Below are positions 10,564-23,434 of a stretch of 64,000 nucleotides of DNA, in pieces. This stretch comes from Hyaloperonospora brassicae. Its lineage: Eukaryota; Oomycota; Peronosporomycetes; Peronosporales; Peronosporaceae. The translations under genes were made by a program, and so were the position numbers. How positions within the stretch are numbered: the stretch's first letter is position 1; each line of letters opens with the position of its first letter. The notes beneath the pieces were generated by a model that saw only the letters and a program-made list of their open reading frames with translations, was not told the DNA's origin and made no database searches. The DNA is taken from contig CANTFL010000921.1 of NCBI GenBank assembly GCA_947650285.1, positions 124,001 to 188,000 on the forward strand, given 5' to 3'.

Positions 10564-11634
10564 TTGGTTGTTATATATGACGACCGAAAGCCGACGCAAG
10601 TGCAGCTATTTCGTGTAAGCTACTGCGAAAAAGATGTTTTTTTTTATTTTGCACGATGGATTCGGTAAGTCTCACGATGACTTCTGACGGGCGATTGGTG
10701 AAAAGAAAGAGCAAGATACAGCTGCAATATGCCTAAAAAAGTGGGCGAATCTGTAGCGACGGACGATCAGGTTAGAAAGAAAGCGACGACGTCGTGCAGA
10801 AGAAAGAAAAATACGCTGCGTTAGAAACGGCGTGCCACGTGCAAGTAAAATAAAAAAGCATCGGCAAAAACCGCTTCCCAGCGATAAAAAAAGTCGCAAA
10901 AAAAACGATCGCCCGCGGGCGCGTTTTTGCCACTTTTGTGGTCGCGCGCGTCGATTCCATTTCTGACCACGTGACTCGGCGGCAGCACAAGTTTGCACTT
11001 TTTCTATCATAATTGTCAGCGATTAGTTGGCCAAAACCGACACTTTTCACACAGTAGCTGCGACCACGTCAGAATTCGGATCAACGCGGACACATACACT
11101 CGTTATGCCTCACATTGTGAGAGTACTCGACAGCGTGGGCGACAATTGAGTACCACGCGTTCGAACGCAGTGAGGACGAAAGTGAGTGGCTCACATTTTA
11201 CCCGACTCGCGACCCATGCGCCGCTTCTCCACCAACGTATCCAAATCGCTTCAGCCGCTCACGCAACAGGTCGAGCACGGGACGACACCCCACGCGGCAC
11301 TTCAACAGCACTCCACGAGAAAAAGAGACGCAGCAGACAACTCGGAGACCACTTTCTTGAGCCATTTCGCGGCATTCGCGAGCTTGGAGGCCTACGTAGA
11401 CGTCACGACGGTGCAGTGTTGGACCAAAGTCCCGAACGACCGGAAGAAGCCGTAGCAACGTCTCACTTGGACTGGTCCGATACAGAGGCTGACGACTTCA
11501 GACAACAGAGAGAGAGAGAGAGAGAGCGAGTTGAGACGGTCTTTTGTATCCGATGCCAAATAGACATTCTTGATTCGGTCTTACCTGGACGGGCGAACGA
11601 TTGGTAGATGGCTGCACCAGCAGTCGCTCCCTGT
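10564..11634. other. Intergenic region between transporter start and MCM3 end
   Basis: Holds the transporter promoter and the MCM3 3' region. Poly-A/T rich tracts lie at 10730-10930, and an (AG)n run at 11507-11526. A possible small plus-strand gene is listed separately; nothing else is supported. Confidence 0.5.
11216..11455 (+). CDS. Hypothetical small protein (79 aa)
   Basis: ATG-started frame of 79 codons beginning MRRFSTNVSKSLQPLTQQVE. The basic start could be a mitochondrial presequence, and the second half has a moderately hydrophobic helix (TTFLSHFAAFASLEAYVD). No family recognised and no splice partner found. The opposite strand is also open over much of the same stretch, so this may be a chance frame. 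Confidence 0.25.
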   Translation: MRRFSTNVSKSLQPLTQQVEHGTTPHAALQQHSTRKRDAADNSETTFLSHFAAFASLEAYVDVTTVQCWTKVPNDRKKP

Positions 11635-14579
<2,945 letters not shown>

Positions 14580-15690
14580 GTCAACAGCCACTCTCTCTCC
14601 GCCGCACAGCACCGCAGATCCTCTCGCAACGAGCGCGCGAAATGACAAGTGGCTCCTCCTCCGCGCGGTGGTTTAAAACCTGCTTGCGAATCAAGTGGTT
14701 TCAAAAGAGTGACACGGCGCAACACAGGGGTACGTAAAACCGGGTGGTTCGATCGCCGAACAAAAAAGTGATTGAGATCCGACGAAAAAGACGCTTTTTG
14801 TGCGTTTGACAGCGAAAAGGCGTTTTTCGGCTGCTTCCCTGACTTTACTGCCGAGGGTTCTTCTTGTCACGCACGGACCGAGTGGGGATGTACCCGGTGG
14901 TGCGTAAATCCGCGTTGTTCGTTTCGAGTATTCTTGTTGAGGAGTGATGGACATGACGTATACCTTTGCGTCCGTCTGGCACATCGAAAGCACGTCAGGT
15001 GTGTTTCAACAGTAGAAGGACTGATGAACGCAACACCGTTTCCAGTCACTCCGTCAGTCGATCGATCACCTACGTGTGCCTTACTGAGATTCGACGCTGG
15101 ACTTGTGGGTCCCGATCATCACGTACTACTGCACTGAACTCAGGCATTGCACCTTATGAGCTTTTCCTCTTGCTAGTGGTCGTCCAGGTCGCTATATCTC
15201 TGCATGAGATTTGCATCGCACAGCCTTCTCAAAGATCGCTTTTCGACCTGATCACTTGTGCCAAACGACGACTGTCTTCCCTGTCCGCTGCTGTGCAAAT
15301 CCAGACTGTATGCTCAGATCTTCTGCAGACATAGATAGTTCCATCTCGAATGTGTGTGAGGGTCGCATGTGTGCCATCACGTCCATCGTCGCCTACCTGT
15401 CAAACAGATTGTGTCATATTGCGTGCCGTCGATGATTGCTGTGTCACGACATTCGTGTTCCGCGTCATTTTGTCTCACGGCACATCGCAAACCTCGATGA
15501 GCGCTTTCGGTGTCCTTCGACATGTAACCTTTCGATGTTGCACCATCGGCTGGAGGCGCATTGACGCGCACTCAGTTCATGACTGTTCGCCTTCATCACG
15601 TAGCGCTAGCAATCGATCTGTCCACACTCCATCCCGCATCTACACGAAAAGGACGTACGAAATGGCGACGCCATAGCCAACATGCAAACG
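14580..15690. other. Intergenic, MCM3 promoter side
   Basis: MCM3 upstream region followed by unrecognised sequence. Short frames on both strands have no family features. A minus-strand fragment near 14950-15010 (CFRCARRTQRYTSCP) vaguely resembles a damaged zinc knuckle but is too weak to call. Confidence 0.45.
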
Positions 15691-17430
15691 TTAAATTGAA
15701 TCACGAGTTCGCGGTCGTATGAAATGGATGTTACGGAATCGAATCGATACGCACGTTTTCAGTGCAACATCCGCGAGATCGCCAGCGCAAGCAAGATGCG
15801 TCCATCTGTTCGTGTTCGACTTGTACATCATACACTCCTGCGGGGATGAAATCTGTTCAGGCACTTCGACGTACATTTTTGTTGACATACGTAGCTCTTC
15901 GTGCTGCCAATCCCACCCGCAATCGATTGTGCTGGCAACCTTTACGCGCTGTAGAGCTTCATCATCTGTATTGTCGTGTACTGTCCACCGTCGATCAATT
16001 CAACATTCGTTCACTTCGGTAAGTTCGCGCACAAGATCATGTCACCTTCATGTCGGTATTACATCCACGTTTTGTGTGCTATACGAGACTGTCGTATCGT
16101 ATATTTCAGCTCTCACGCGGTCGATTGATTGTATCCAGCTTCTCCTGAACAGCTACAACTAGTGATTCATTTGACGACGAGCACGCGTATCGCAATCCCG
16201 TGCAAGCGTCAGCGTCGAAGACGAGCTAAGCCGTGCAACTCCCTTTCGTAAGGCAGTCGACTCATCATGAACTTGCAAAGTGGGCCCAGACGTTTGATCT
16301 AGCGATTGCACAACCGTTGTGTTGTTTGTTACTAGAGCGAGCAATTCGCACAACGTAGAACGAGATGTCTGGTGCTCTGCCTATCACCGCAATGCTACAC
16401 TCAAACATGAGATGCACAGCCTGAAATCTCGGACTCCTTTCGCTTTTCTTTAGCTGCATGCTCCTCTTTTCGCATATGCTGGGACATTTCTGCGTCACGC
16501 ATTTGCTTTGGATGCAGCCATCGCCATAGAAAGTATCGGTCTCTATCGCCATCTTCAGCATTCTAGTGGTACAAGATTGAGCCTAGTCCATAGACTTGAC
16601 ATCGCTGTCCACTAGACCTGGATGGACTCGTATGGCACTGTTCCGACTTTTCGTCAAGATACTCAGGACAAAGCTTTTGCAGACTCAATCACCATCAACA
16701 CATCTCGCTCTGCACTTTTGTAATTGTGCTGTATGTGTACGCAATGCCATCCTTAACGCTGATGAAGTACGTATGAATTGAACATGATACGCTACGAAGA
16801 CAGCTTGGCGACTTTGCCAAAGATCGGCTTTTTTGTTGCGATTGCTTGGAGCACTTGCGATAGTTATCTCCACTTACTCAATACAGCCAAATCTCTCACG
16901 TTGATGTTGTACAGCCAACGCAAGTGGAGAAATCACTTGTCTGCGTATCACTCTAAGCGCAAAGAAGACCGATATAAATGTCACCCGAATGCGACTAGCT
17001 TTGACACACACTTCCAAAGACTATTTTGTATCGTAAATGTTATTGACATTCCTATGGTCGCAATCCTGACCACGCCACACTAGCAGTGGTGATATCTGGT
17101 TCAGATGGGTACGCAGTAGCATCGAGACAGCTTGTATCCAAGACGTACACCGTTTGCCGTACTTGCTTCCTACATCCTAGTCATTGATGTTTCGATCGGC
17201 AGCATGTTGGTTTGGTCGAATGCATCGCCAGTCACTGACTTTTTGAACAAAGAGGAAAAAGAGTCAGATCTGTTCAGATCGACATCGTGGCGGTCACGGG
17301 AATCGGCCTTCATTGCTACCCTCAAGTCAGTCACCAATGTGCTGCATGCTCTTGGCAGTGTATACTTCACACCTCGCACTATCAGTTGCACTACGCAACC
17401 AATGACACATCGCGACACTGACATTGTCGT
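15691..17430 (-). pseudogene. Decayed Ty1/Copia polymerase remnant
   Basis: On the minus strand, fragments in different frames and broken by stops follow the order of a Copia reverse transcriptase-RNase H region. At 16561-16265 is a piece ending IGRAPDISFYVVRIARSSNK, which matches the family block TRPDIxFxVxxxARF after the reverse transcriptase. At 15888-15691 a piece contains GDLADVALKT, similar to the ADxxTK block at the Copia C-terminus. No LTRs were found around it and the 17170-17430 part is only guessed to belong. It is clearly older than the Copia element at 27 kb. Confidence 0.4.
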
Positions 17431-19868
17431 ACGGTATCTCTAATCGATCAGAAGTGAAAGTAGATCAAGCGTCAGGACGAAAGGATATACAAGTCTGGCT
17501 TCCCAAACATCGTTCGCACCGATTCTCCTTCCACATTTTTGTATGTGGCGTTCGAGCGTGTATAGCTGTTCCGATGCCTCTGGCCTCGATACCTTCATGA
17601 CCCCATTGCTGCATCATTCGCCATGGCCACCAATGACGATTGTGTGATCGCGTTAGTGTGAGCGAGTGTACGATCTTTGGTCCTATGTCGGTAGCATCAA
17701 TTTCTTACGGCTGCCACCTTTCCATTTCGGCTACACAAATTATATTGACCCGTCATGCCTGTAAGATTTGCATGACTCCAAGCAAAGCACCACTACTACG
17801 GTTCCGAAGCAGGCTGCTGGTCGTCATAGACTGTGTAGCTGGAAAGAGACCTTTGATCACCACAATGCATGCATTTAACGGAAGTACATGCGCAGTCGGA
17901 AAAGAAAAAATTGGTCATCGTTGTACGATTGCTTCGTACCAAGCGGTATGTGATCAATTCGTTGACTGTTCGACTTGATTCATATCTTTTCTTGCACCCA
18001 TCCTTTCTGTTGTTGTAACAAATGACACTCATCGTATGCGTCCTGGTGATCAACAGTTGACGTCATATTCTCATGGACATGTCAACTCTAGTCTTACTGG
18101 CTGCAGGCGTATGCATCTTGACCCACTTCGCCTGCTACTAGTCTACAGGACCTTCAGACCGACATTGACAGCCTCTGTCGTTAAGAGGTATTTCTTACAT
18201 AAGATCATCCATTAGTTTGCTACTCTTTCCCACATGCATCCAAAGACATCGCAGCTCAGACTAAGCGAACTTCTGACTCAAAGCACTTGCAAAACACGAA
18301 GACTTCTGCGTTTCGTTTCTTGATCACGCCATCCTCGCACACCACCGTTTATTACTTTTTCCGTCCATAATTGATTGCCAGTTTGTACACATCTGCAATA
18401 TACGATGATGAGTGTCATGTCGTGCCATGCGTACTTCGCCCTTCTCCAGTATTGAATGTTGTCGCCATCAGTGATCAAGAAGTCCATACACACTAGCTCG
18501 ATGTGACATCAAAATGGCAGACGTCCACCAACTCCCGAATAATTGATCGATATCTTCCATGTGATCGACCGTAATTGCTCACAAATAAGGTTATCAACAA
18601 CCAGTCTTGGGGCACTTGTAGCAGATTCTGCAGCTACATCAACGTGACTGTCTGAGGCTTTTTATTGCAGTTTGATGGGGCTACTGCTGCAAACATATCA
18701 TTGCACCAGATCTTACTTACCACACTCAGAGCCGTTTCTATCTCATTCGCACTGTTCGCTGATCAGCATACATACGTTTTGCTACGTTTCGAAAAAGACA
18801 GCACCGCACATGACTCCTTTTAGTCGGAATACCTCGCAGTCATGTGATCTTTGCTGAGCACACTTGGTCACGTACGCCCCAAGAAGGGAAATCACTGCAA
18901 AAGTAGATTCTGCTGCAAGAAAGGTCACGACGCATGTACTGTCAATGTCGTCACGATAGAACCAGTGGTGATACTTCAGCCATACTAAGCGACTCCAACA
19001 GTCATGATATCTCAGAAGAGTACGCTATCAACGCGTCCCAAGCGCTCTCAGGTTCGTAGTGTCAGATGCCTGATGCTACCGACGCATCTCGGCAATATGT
19101 GCTTGACGCCAGCGTCCCCAGATACAAAATGTCAACGAACTTCACGGCAGAAAGAATTGAAAGTAGTGACCACCGGCGCATGTGCATTGCAAATCGACTG
19201 TAAACTCCACAGCACAAAGTGTTGCCTCAGTGTGGACACCTAGCTTCAATATGCGGGCATCATAAATCCGCCTTGTGTGTCGTTGTAACTTGCATGGGAG
19301 TAGCCTTGACTTCCTGTGTTGTTGCAGCACCGTAGACGTGTCGGGCGGGGGATGTGGACAACGAAAAGCATTAGTACCCAAATTTTGTTAACATTGTTAA
19401 ACTTATAAAACTTCAACTGCTGATGAGAGTATTGTTTACGAAGGCATTCACGACCTGTCATTCTCCACGGCACAATCCATACCGACGTGTCAGACAGACT
19501 ACACACCTCTCAAATTGCCAACTACAAGCACTCAGTTGATTCCCACATGAAAGAATTCCAGTGTCTCGGCTTTCTGCCTGCTGGTAAGAAGCATTGATAT
19601 GAGCTCCTGCTATGTGGGCAGAACAATTGCCTAAAGCTACTGCTAAGACTAATCGCGAGTCGATTGCGGTCTGCGGTTCCACGTCACGACGTGAGCAACT
19701 GAACTCCGTGTTGTACTCAAGCGGTAACTGATAAAGTAGTCAAAATTATCGACGCGCTTATCCCTTTATTTTTTCAATACCATGCCCCAAAGTCCTCTGG
19801 ATCCAAGCCGCCAGGAACACAGATCGCTGTCGGGCTAGTACGATTCGTGCCGCTACGTACGCACAGTC
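17431..19868. other. Gene-free stretch
   Basis: About 2.4 kb with dense stops on both strands and no recognisable domain. Probably more decayed repeat DNA continuing from the Copia remnant, plus the 3' flank of the sulfite oxidase gene. Confidence 0.5.
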
Positions 19869-21710
19869 TCAAGCACCCAAGTCATCTTCGTCATCTTTAT
19901 CTTCCGTGCTTGACTCCTCTACCATGACGTGGACCCTGTGCCACGCGCTGTTTAGCACGCCACGCATATTCCAAGTGGGAGCGATGGTGTCGGGTTGCAC
20001 GTTGTAACTTGCATCCACAGCCTTGCATATAATGTCCAGTTTCTTTGTGCCTGGCGGAACCTCCACATCGAGCTCCCATGGAGTCCAAGCCCACGCACGG
20101 TTGTATTTTTGGCGTTTGCCAAACTCGTGCAGGTCAGCTGGTGTCCAGGTCTTACCGCCGTCCACCGACACGTCCACACGGATGATATTGCGACCACCGC
20201 CACTCCACGCATACCCCTTCACAGTCACGACAGAGCTGTCAGAGGCATCGTCCACAAAGCAAACAGAGCCGTCTTTTGGCTCGGTGATCGCCGACTGGAC
20301 CGGCAGCTCCTGGATCGAATCACCAGCAAACTTCCAAAAGTCGTCACGAGAGTAATCCACATTAGGTGGAAAGCCCTTGTAGTCGCGCTGCTGCCAAAAG
20401 CTAGGGCTCTCCTCGCTCGACAGCACAATGCGGTGAACAAACTTCACGTTGCGAGCACCGACCGTGCCCGGGACAATTGCACGAAGAGGGTACCCATGGT
20501 CACGCGGGATGGGCTCGCCATTCATCTCAAACGCGAGCAGCACATCTTTTCTCGGATCCAGAGCAGTCGAGATCGGAATCGACGCGCCGTAGCAATTGCC
20601 CTCCGTGTCCATGTCCAGTCCCTCAAATTGCACGTGCTGGATCAGGGACGCGCTACCGCCACCGCGTTCGTCGTCGGCCTCACACGGCCCATCGCGCACA
20701 TCTTCGTCCGTCACACCGACACTCGCGAGCACGTCGGCCAGCAGTACGCCCGTCCACTTGGCCGTCGACAGAGCCGTCGTGCCCCAACTCAGTCCATTCA
20801 CGCGCTTCACGTGCGACATCTCCGCGCGTCGATTGCCCGCACATTGTATGGTCGTCGTGACCGTATGGTGTCGAAACTTCGTTTTCAACTCGTCCAGCGT
20901 GAACGTTGTGTGCGAGGGTTTCTCCGCGCCCCCTGGCCCGGCAATCTCGAGCGTAAACGTCGCCACGTCGACGTCCGGCACCGGCAAATGATTGCGGACG
21001 AAAAACAACTCATTGGGCGTGAGGAACGACTCCATGAGGAGCTCCGGCGGCGGCTCGGCATTGAACGGCGTGTGCGAGTTCACCTTGAGCGCCGGGTGGC
21101 GCACGGGGTCGCGACTGTACGGGCCGTCGCCAAACTGCTGTTGCCGCGCGGCTTCGAGCGCGGCCACGTCGTCCGCGTGGAGGTTCCCGACCCGCAGCGT
21201 CTCGAGGACCGCGTGCACGTCCTTGTGGTTGTGCGCGGCGTAGAGCTGCCAAAAGGGCTCAATGGACTTGCCGGCAGCCAATAGGATCTTCGGACCGCCT
21301 GGATGCGACGCCACGAACGGCGCAATGTCGTACACCCCGTGCCTGTAGACGACCCACGTGCTCGTGCCCTTGTGCGCGTCCGTGTGCTGCTGCACGTGCG
21401 CCAGCGAATACGTCGGGAGGTCCGCGCGCACGTCGCCCGCCGCCGCATCAACTGCGTCGTCGGCCGGGAAGCCACGGGATGCGTCGTCGGTTTCGAGGCT
21501 TTTGATTGGCTCTTGGCGGCTGGGCGGCGACGGCCAGAGTCCAACCATCGTCGTCATCGCGGCGGCGGCGGCGGCCGTGACGTACCAGTTCCATGGCGCA
21601 CGGGCGGACGTCTGCCTGCCGCGCGTGTCCCATGGCGCGCGCGAGCACGCGGCCGCGACATGGGGCCGAGCGAGCGACCGACGGAGCAGCTGAGCCGAGC
21701 GCGCGCGCAT
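19869..21710 (-). CDS. SUOX: Sulfite oxidase (cytochrome b5 plus molybdopterin)
   Basis: Single exon, 613 residues, ATG at 21710. It oxidises sulfite to sulfate and passes electrons through heme to cytochrome c, normally in the mitochondrial intermembrane space. The N-terminus is Arg/Ala-rich without acids (MRARSAQLLRRSLARPHVAA) followed by a hydrophobic segment (44-58), a bipartite presequence of the kind expected for that space. Cytochrome b5 domain at about 98-176 with heme His in SHPGG (H136) and in YAAHNHKD (H160 or H162). Molybdopterin domain at about 205-430 with the Mo-ligating Cys in TIQCAGNRR (C290) and the family block IPRDHGYPLR (401-410). C-terminal dimerisation domain from about 470 (VKGYAWSGGGRNIIRVDVS). 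The tail is acidic. All key residues are present, so it should be active. It is divergent to the nitroreductase gene. Confidence 0.95.
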   Translation of the reverse strand: MRARSAQLLRRSLARPHVAAACSRAPWDTRGRQTSARAPWNWYVTAAAAAAMTTMVGLWPSPPSRQEPIKSLETDDASRGFPADDAVDAAAGDVRADLPTYSLAHVQQHTDAHKGTSTWVVYRHGVYDIAPFVASHPGGPKILLAAGKSIEPFWQLYAAHNHKDVHAVLETLRVGNLHADDVAALEAARQQQFGDGPYSRDPVRHPALKVNSHTPFNAEPPPELLMESFLTPNELFFVRNHLPVPDVDVATFTLEIAGPGGAEKPSHTTFTLDELKTKFRHHTVTTTIQCAGNRRAEMSHVKRVNGLSWGTTALSTAKWTGVLLADVLASVGVTDEDVRDGPCEADDERGGGSASLIQHVQFEGLDMDTEGNCYGASIPISTALDPRKDVLLAFEMNGEPIPRDHGYPLRAIVPGTVGARNVKFVHRIVLSSEESPSFWQQRDYKGFPPNVDYSRDDFWKFAGDSIQELPVQSAITEPKDGSVCFVDDASDSSVVTVKGYAWSGGGRNIIRVDVSVDGGKTWTPADLHEFGKRQKYNRAWAWTPWELDVEVPPGTKKLDIICKAVDASYNVQPDTIAPTWNMRGVLNSAWHRVHVMVEESSTEDKDDEDDLGA

Positions 21711-21725
21711 TAGCGAAACGGGAAA

Positions 21726-21768
21726 GGCGCAAACGGGTGTCCCGAGTCCCCGACGTACAGTTTGCGCC
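21726..21768. promoter_or_regulatory. Inverted repeat upstream of sulfite oxidase
   Basis: Nine-base perfect arms GGCGCAAAC (21726-21734) and GTTTGCGCC (21760-21768) lie 16-58 bases upstream of the start codon. The position suits a binding site for a dimeric regulator or a leader hairpin; no factor can be named. Confidence 0.3.
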
Positions 21769-22738
21769 TTCTATAATCTCTGACTTTTTCTTTTCGGCGG
21801 CTCCATTTGAAACAGAGTAAAAGCTGGTGTTTCGCCGTTTGTTTCGCGCTTAAAACCGCTTTTTTCTGCAGCGAACTGTTCTCGGGGAAGCGGCAAATGC
21901 CACGCTCGAACAAGGCCTCGAGCACGTGGTCTTACAATCCCTTGCGAAATCGTCTCGCTCACTACCATCCGTCGCCATGCTCGAAAGTGCTTCGGGGACA
22001 TGGACGTATATCGCAAGATCCTGACGAGGAAGGCTGCCGAATACGCCGTACAGAAGGATCGGTGGCATTGTAAGGTTCCAATTGAATTTTGAACGGATGT
22101 GAACGTTTTAGCTGCTGCCATTATTGTGCTTTCAGTAGTTTTGGCAAAACGTCATGATGGGTTTAGATGGATTTGGATGAATGGATCCGTCATTTTTTGG
22201 ATATAGAGGACATAAACAGGCACACAATGTCGTTTAGGCAGATGACAGCCGTTTTTGCACTTGTAAGACTGCAAAAATGACTTTTTACGCTGATTCGTCT
22301 ACGAATTATTAGGGATGAACGTGAAGATTTTCAAAAAAATTGAGAAGAAGAAGTCTAGGCGGGGAATTTGGGCGGCCAATGGTGGCTCACTGCGAGCCGA
22401 AATCGATAAAAGTCTCCGAGCTTTAGGGTCCTATAACCTGGCGGAAAATTTGTCAAATCGCAATCCGAGACTATTAAACCGACGCAAGTAACATACTCTC
22501 GCCATCTATAGTCTTCGATTTGTGTTTAAAAAGAATGGCGTGCGGAGTAGCTGAGTGACATCGATCAACGATGTGTTACCGCTTATAGGTGGGGCACACT
22601 CGCGAATGCGCGCGCGTTCGGCTCAGCTGCTAAAGGGAATGACGCGCCAGTTTGTGTGGTCCACGTCCCATACGGCCTCAGGTTTCCCTGACCATCACTC
22701 TCTATCGTCGATCCCAGTGCGCATTGCCCTTTGCTCAA
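21769..22738. other. Divergent promoter region, sulfite oxidase / nitroreductase
   Basis: About 1 kb between two divergent genes. The central part (22080-22540) is AT-rich without frames. The right part has a 31-base inverted copy of the sulfite oxidase start region (22601-22631), reported under findings. No separate gene is supported. Confidence 0.55.
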
Positions 22739-23434
22739 ATGGCAACGTGGACGGCCGTTGCCGTCGCGGCGAGCGCGGCGGGCGTCGGCCTGGCGCTCTA
22801 CGCGCTGAACCTGCGCGCGTCGCTGCACACAGGACGCGGCGAGCGGCTCTGGACCGCCGAGGCGCTCGTGGCCGCGCGTCGCAGCGTCTTCCCGCTCGAC
22901 TACGACCGCGACCGCGCCGTGCCCCGCGCCGTGCTGGACCAGATGCTGGAGAGCGCCAACTGGGCGCCCACGCACGGCCGGACCGAGCCCTGGCGCTTTG
23001 TCGTGTTCGCCTCGCCGGCCGCGCGTCGGGCGCTCGGGGAGTTTCTGGCCACAGTGTACCGGACGACCGTCGCGCCGCACAAAGTGCTGCCGTCCAAGTG
23101 CCAGAAACTCGTCGACAACTGCGCGACGTCGTCGTATGTGGTTGCGATTTGTCTCAAGCGACAGAAACGCGGCAAGATCCCCGAGTGGGAAGAAGTGTGC
23201 GCCGTCGCGTGTGCGGTGCAGAACATGCACCTCGTGGCCACAGCGCACGGCGTGGGCGCGTACTGGAGCTCGGGGGCGATCACGACGGAGACGCAGAAGA
23301 TGAAAGCGTACTTGCAGTTGGGCGACGCAGACCGGTGCCTCGGGCTCTTTTACGTGGGGATGCCGAAGCCGCGTGCGGTGCGTGTCCAGGGCGTGCGCAA
23401 ACCCATTGAGGACAAAGTCGTGTGGCGCGAGTAG
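22739..23434 (+). CDS. Nitroreductase-family protein
   Basis: 231 residues from the ATG at 22739. The frame is open a little upstream but has no ATG there. Residues 4-24 form a hydrophobic segment (VAVAASAAGVGLALYALN), a likely N-terminal membrane anchor or uncleaved signal. The rest is an FMN-binding nitroreductase fold (PF00881): the FMN phosphate-binding ARRSVFPL (46-53), SANWAPTHGRTEPWRFVVF (72-90), the central helix with AVACAVQNMHLVATAHGVGAYWSSG (155-179) and LGLFYVGMPK (201-210). Such enzymes use NAD(P)H to reduce nitro compounds, quinones or other small molecules; the compact type resembles bacterial YdjA. The substrate is unknown. Codon use is very GC-rich, as in the neighbouring sulfite oxidase. 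Confidence 0.85.
   Translation: MATWTAVAVAASAAGVGLALYALNLRASLHTGRGERLWTAEALVAARRSVFPLDYDRDRAVPRAVLDQMLESANWAPTHGRTEPWRFVVFASPAARRALGEFLATVYRTTVAPHKVLPSKCQKLVDNCATSSYVVAICLKRQKRGKIPEWEEVCAVACAVQNMHLVATAHGVGAYWSSGAITTETQKMKAYLQLGDADRCLGLFYVGMPKPRAVRVQGVRKPIEDKVVWRE

Noticed and set aside
14867..15049. gag zinc knuckle (CFRCARRTQRYTSCP)
   Set aside because: Spacing and residues fit poorly, it lies on the wrong side of the Copia remnant, and no gag core is near.
19995..21284. 429-codon open frame on the plus strand
   Set aside because: Antisense shadow of the sulfite oxidase gene, caused by its GC-rich codon use; no family features.
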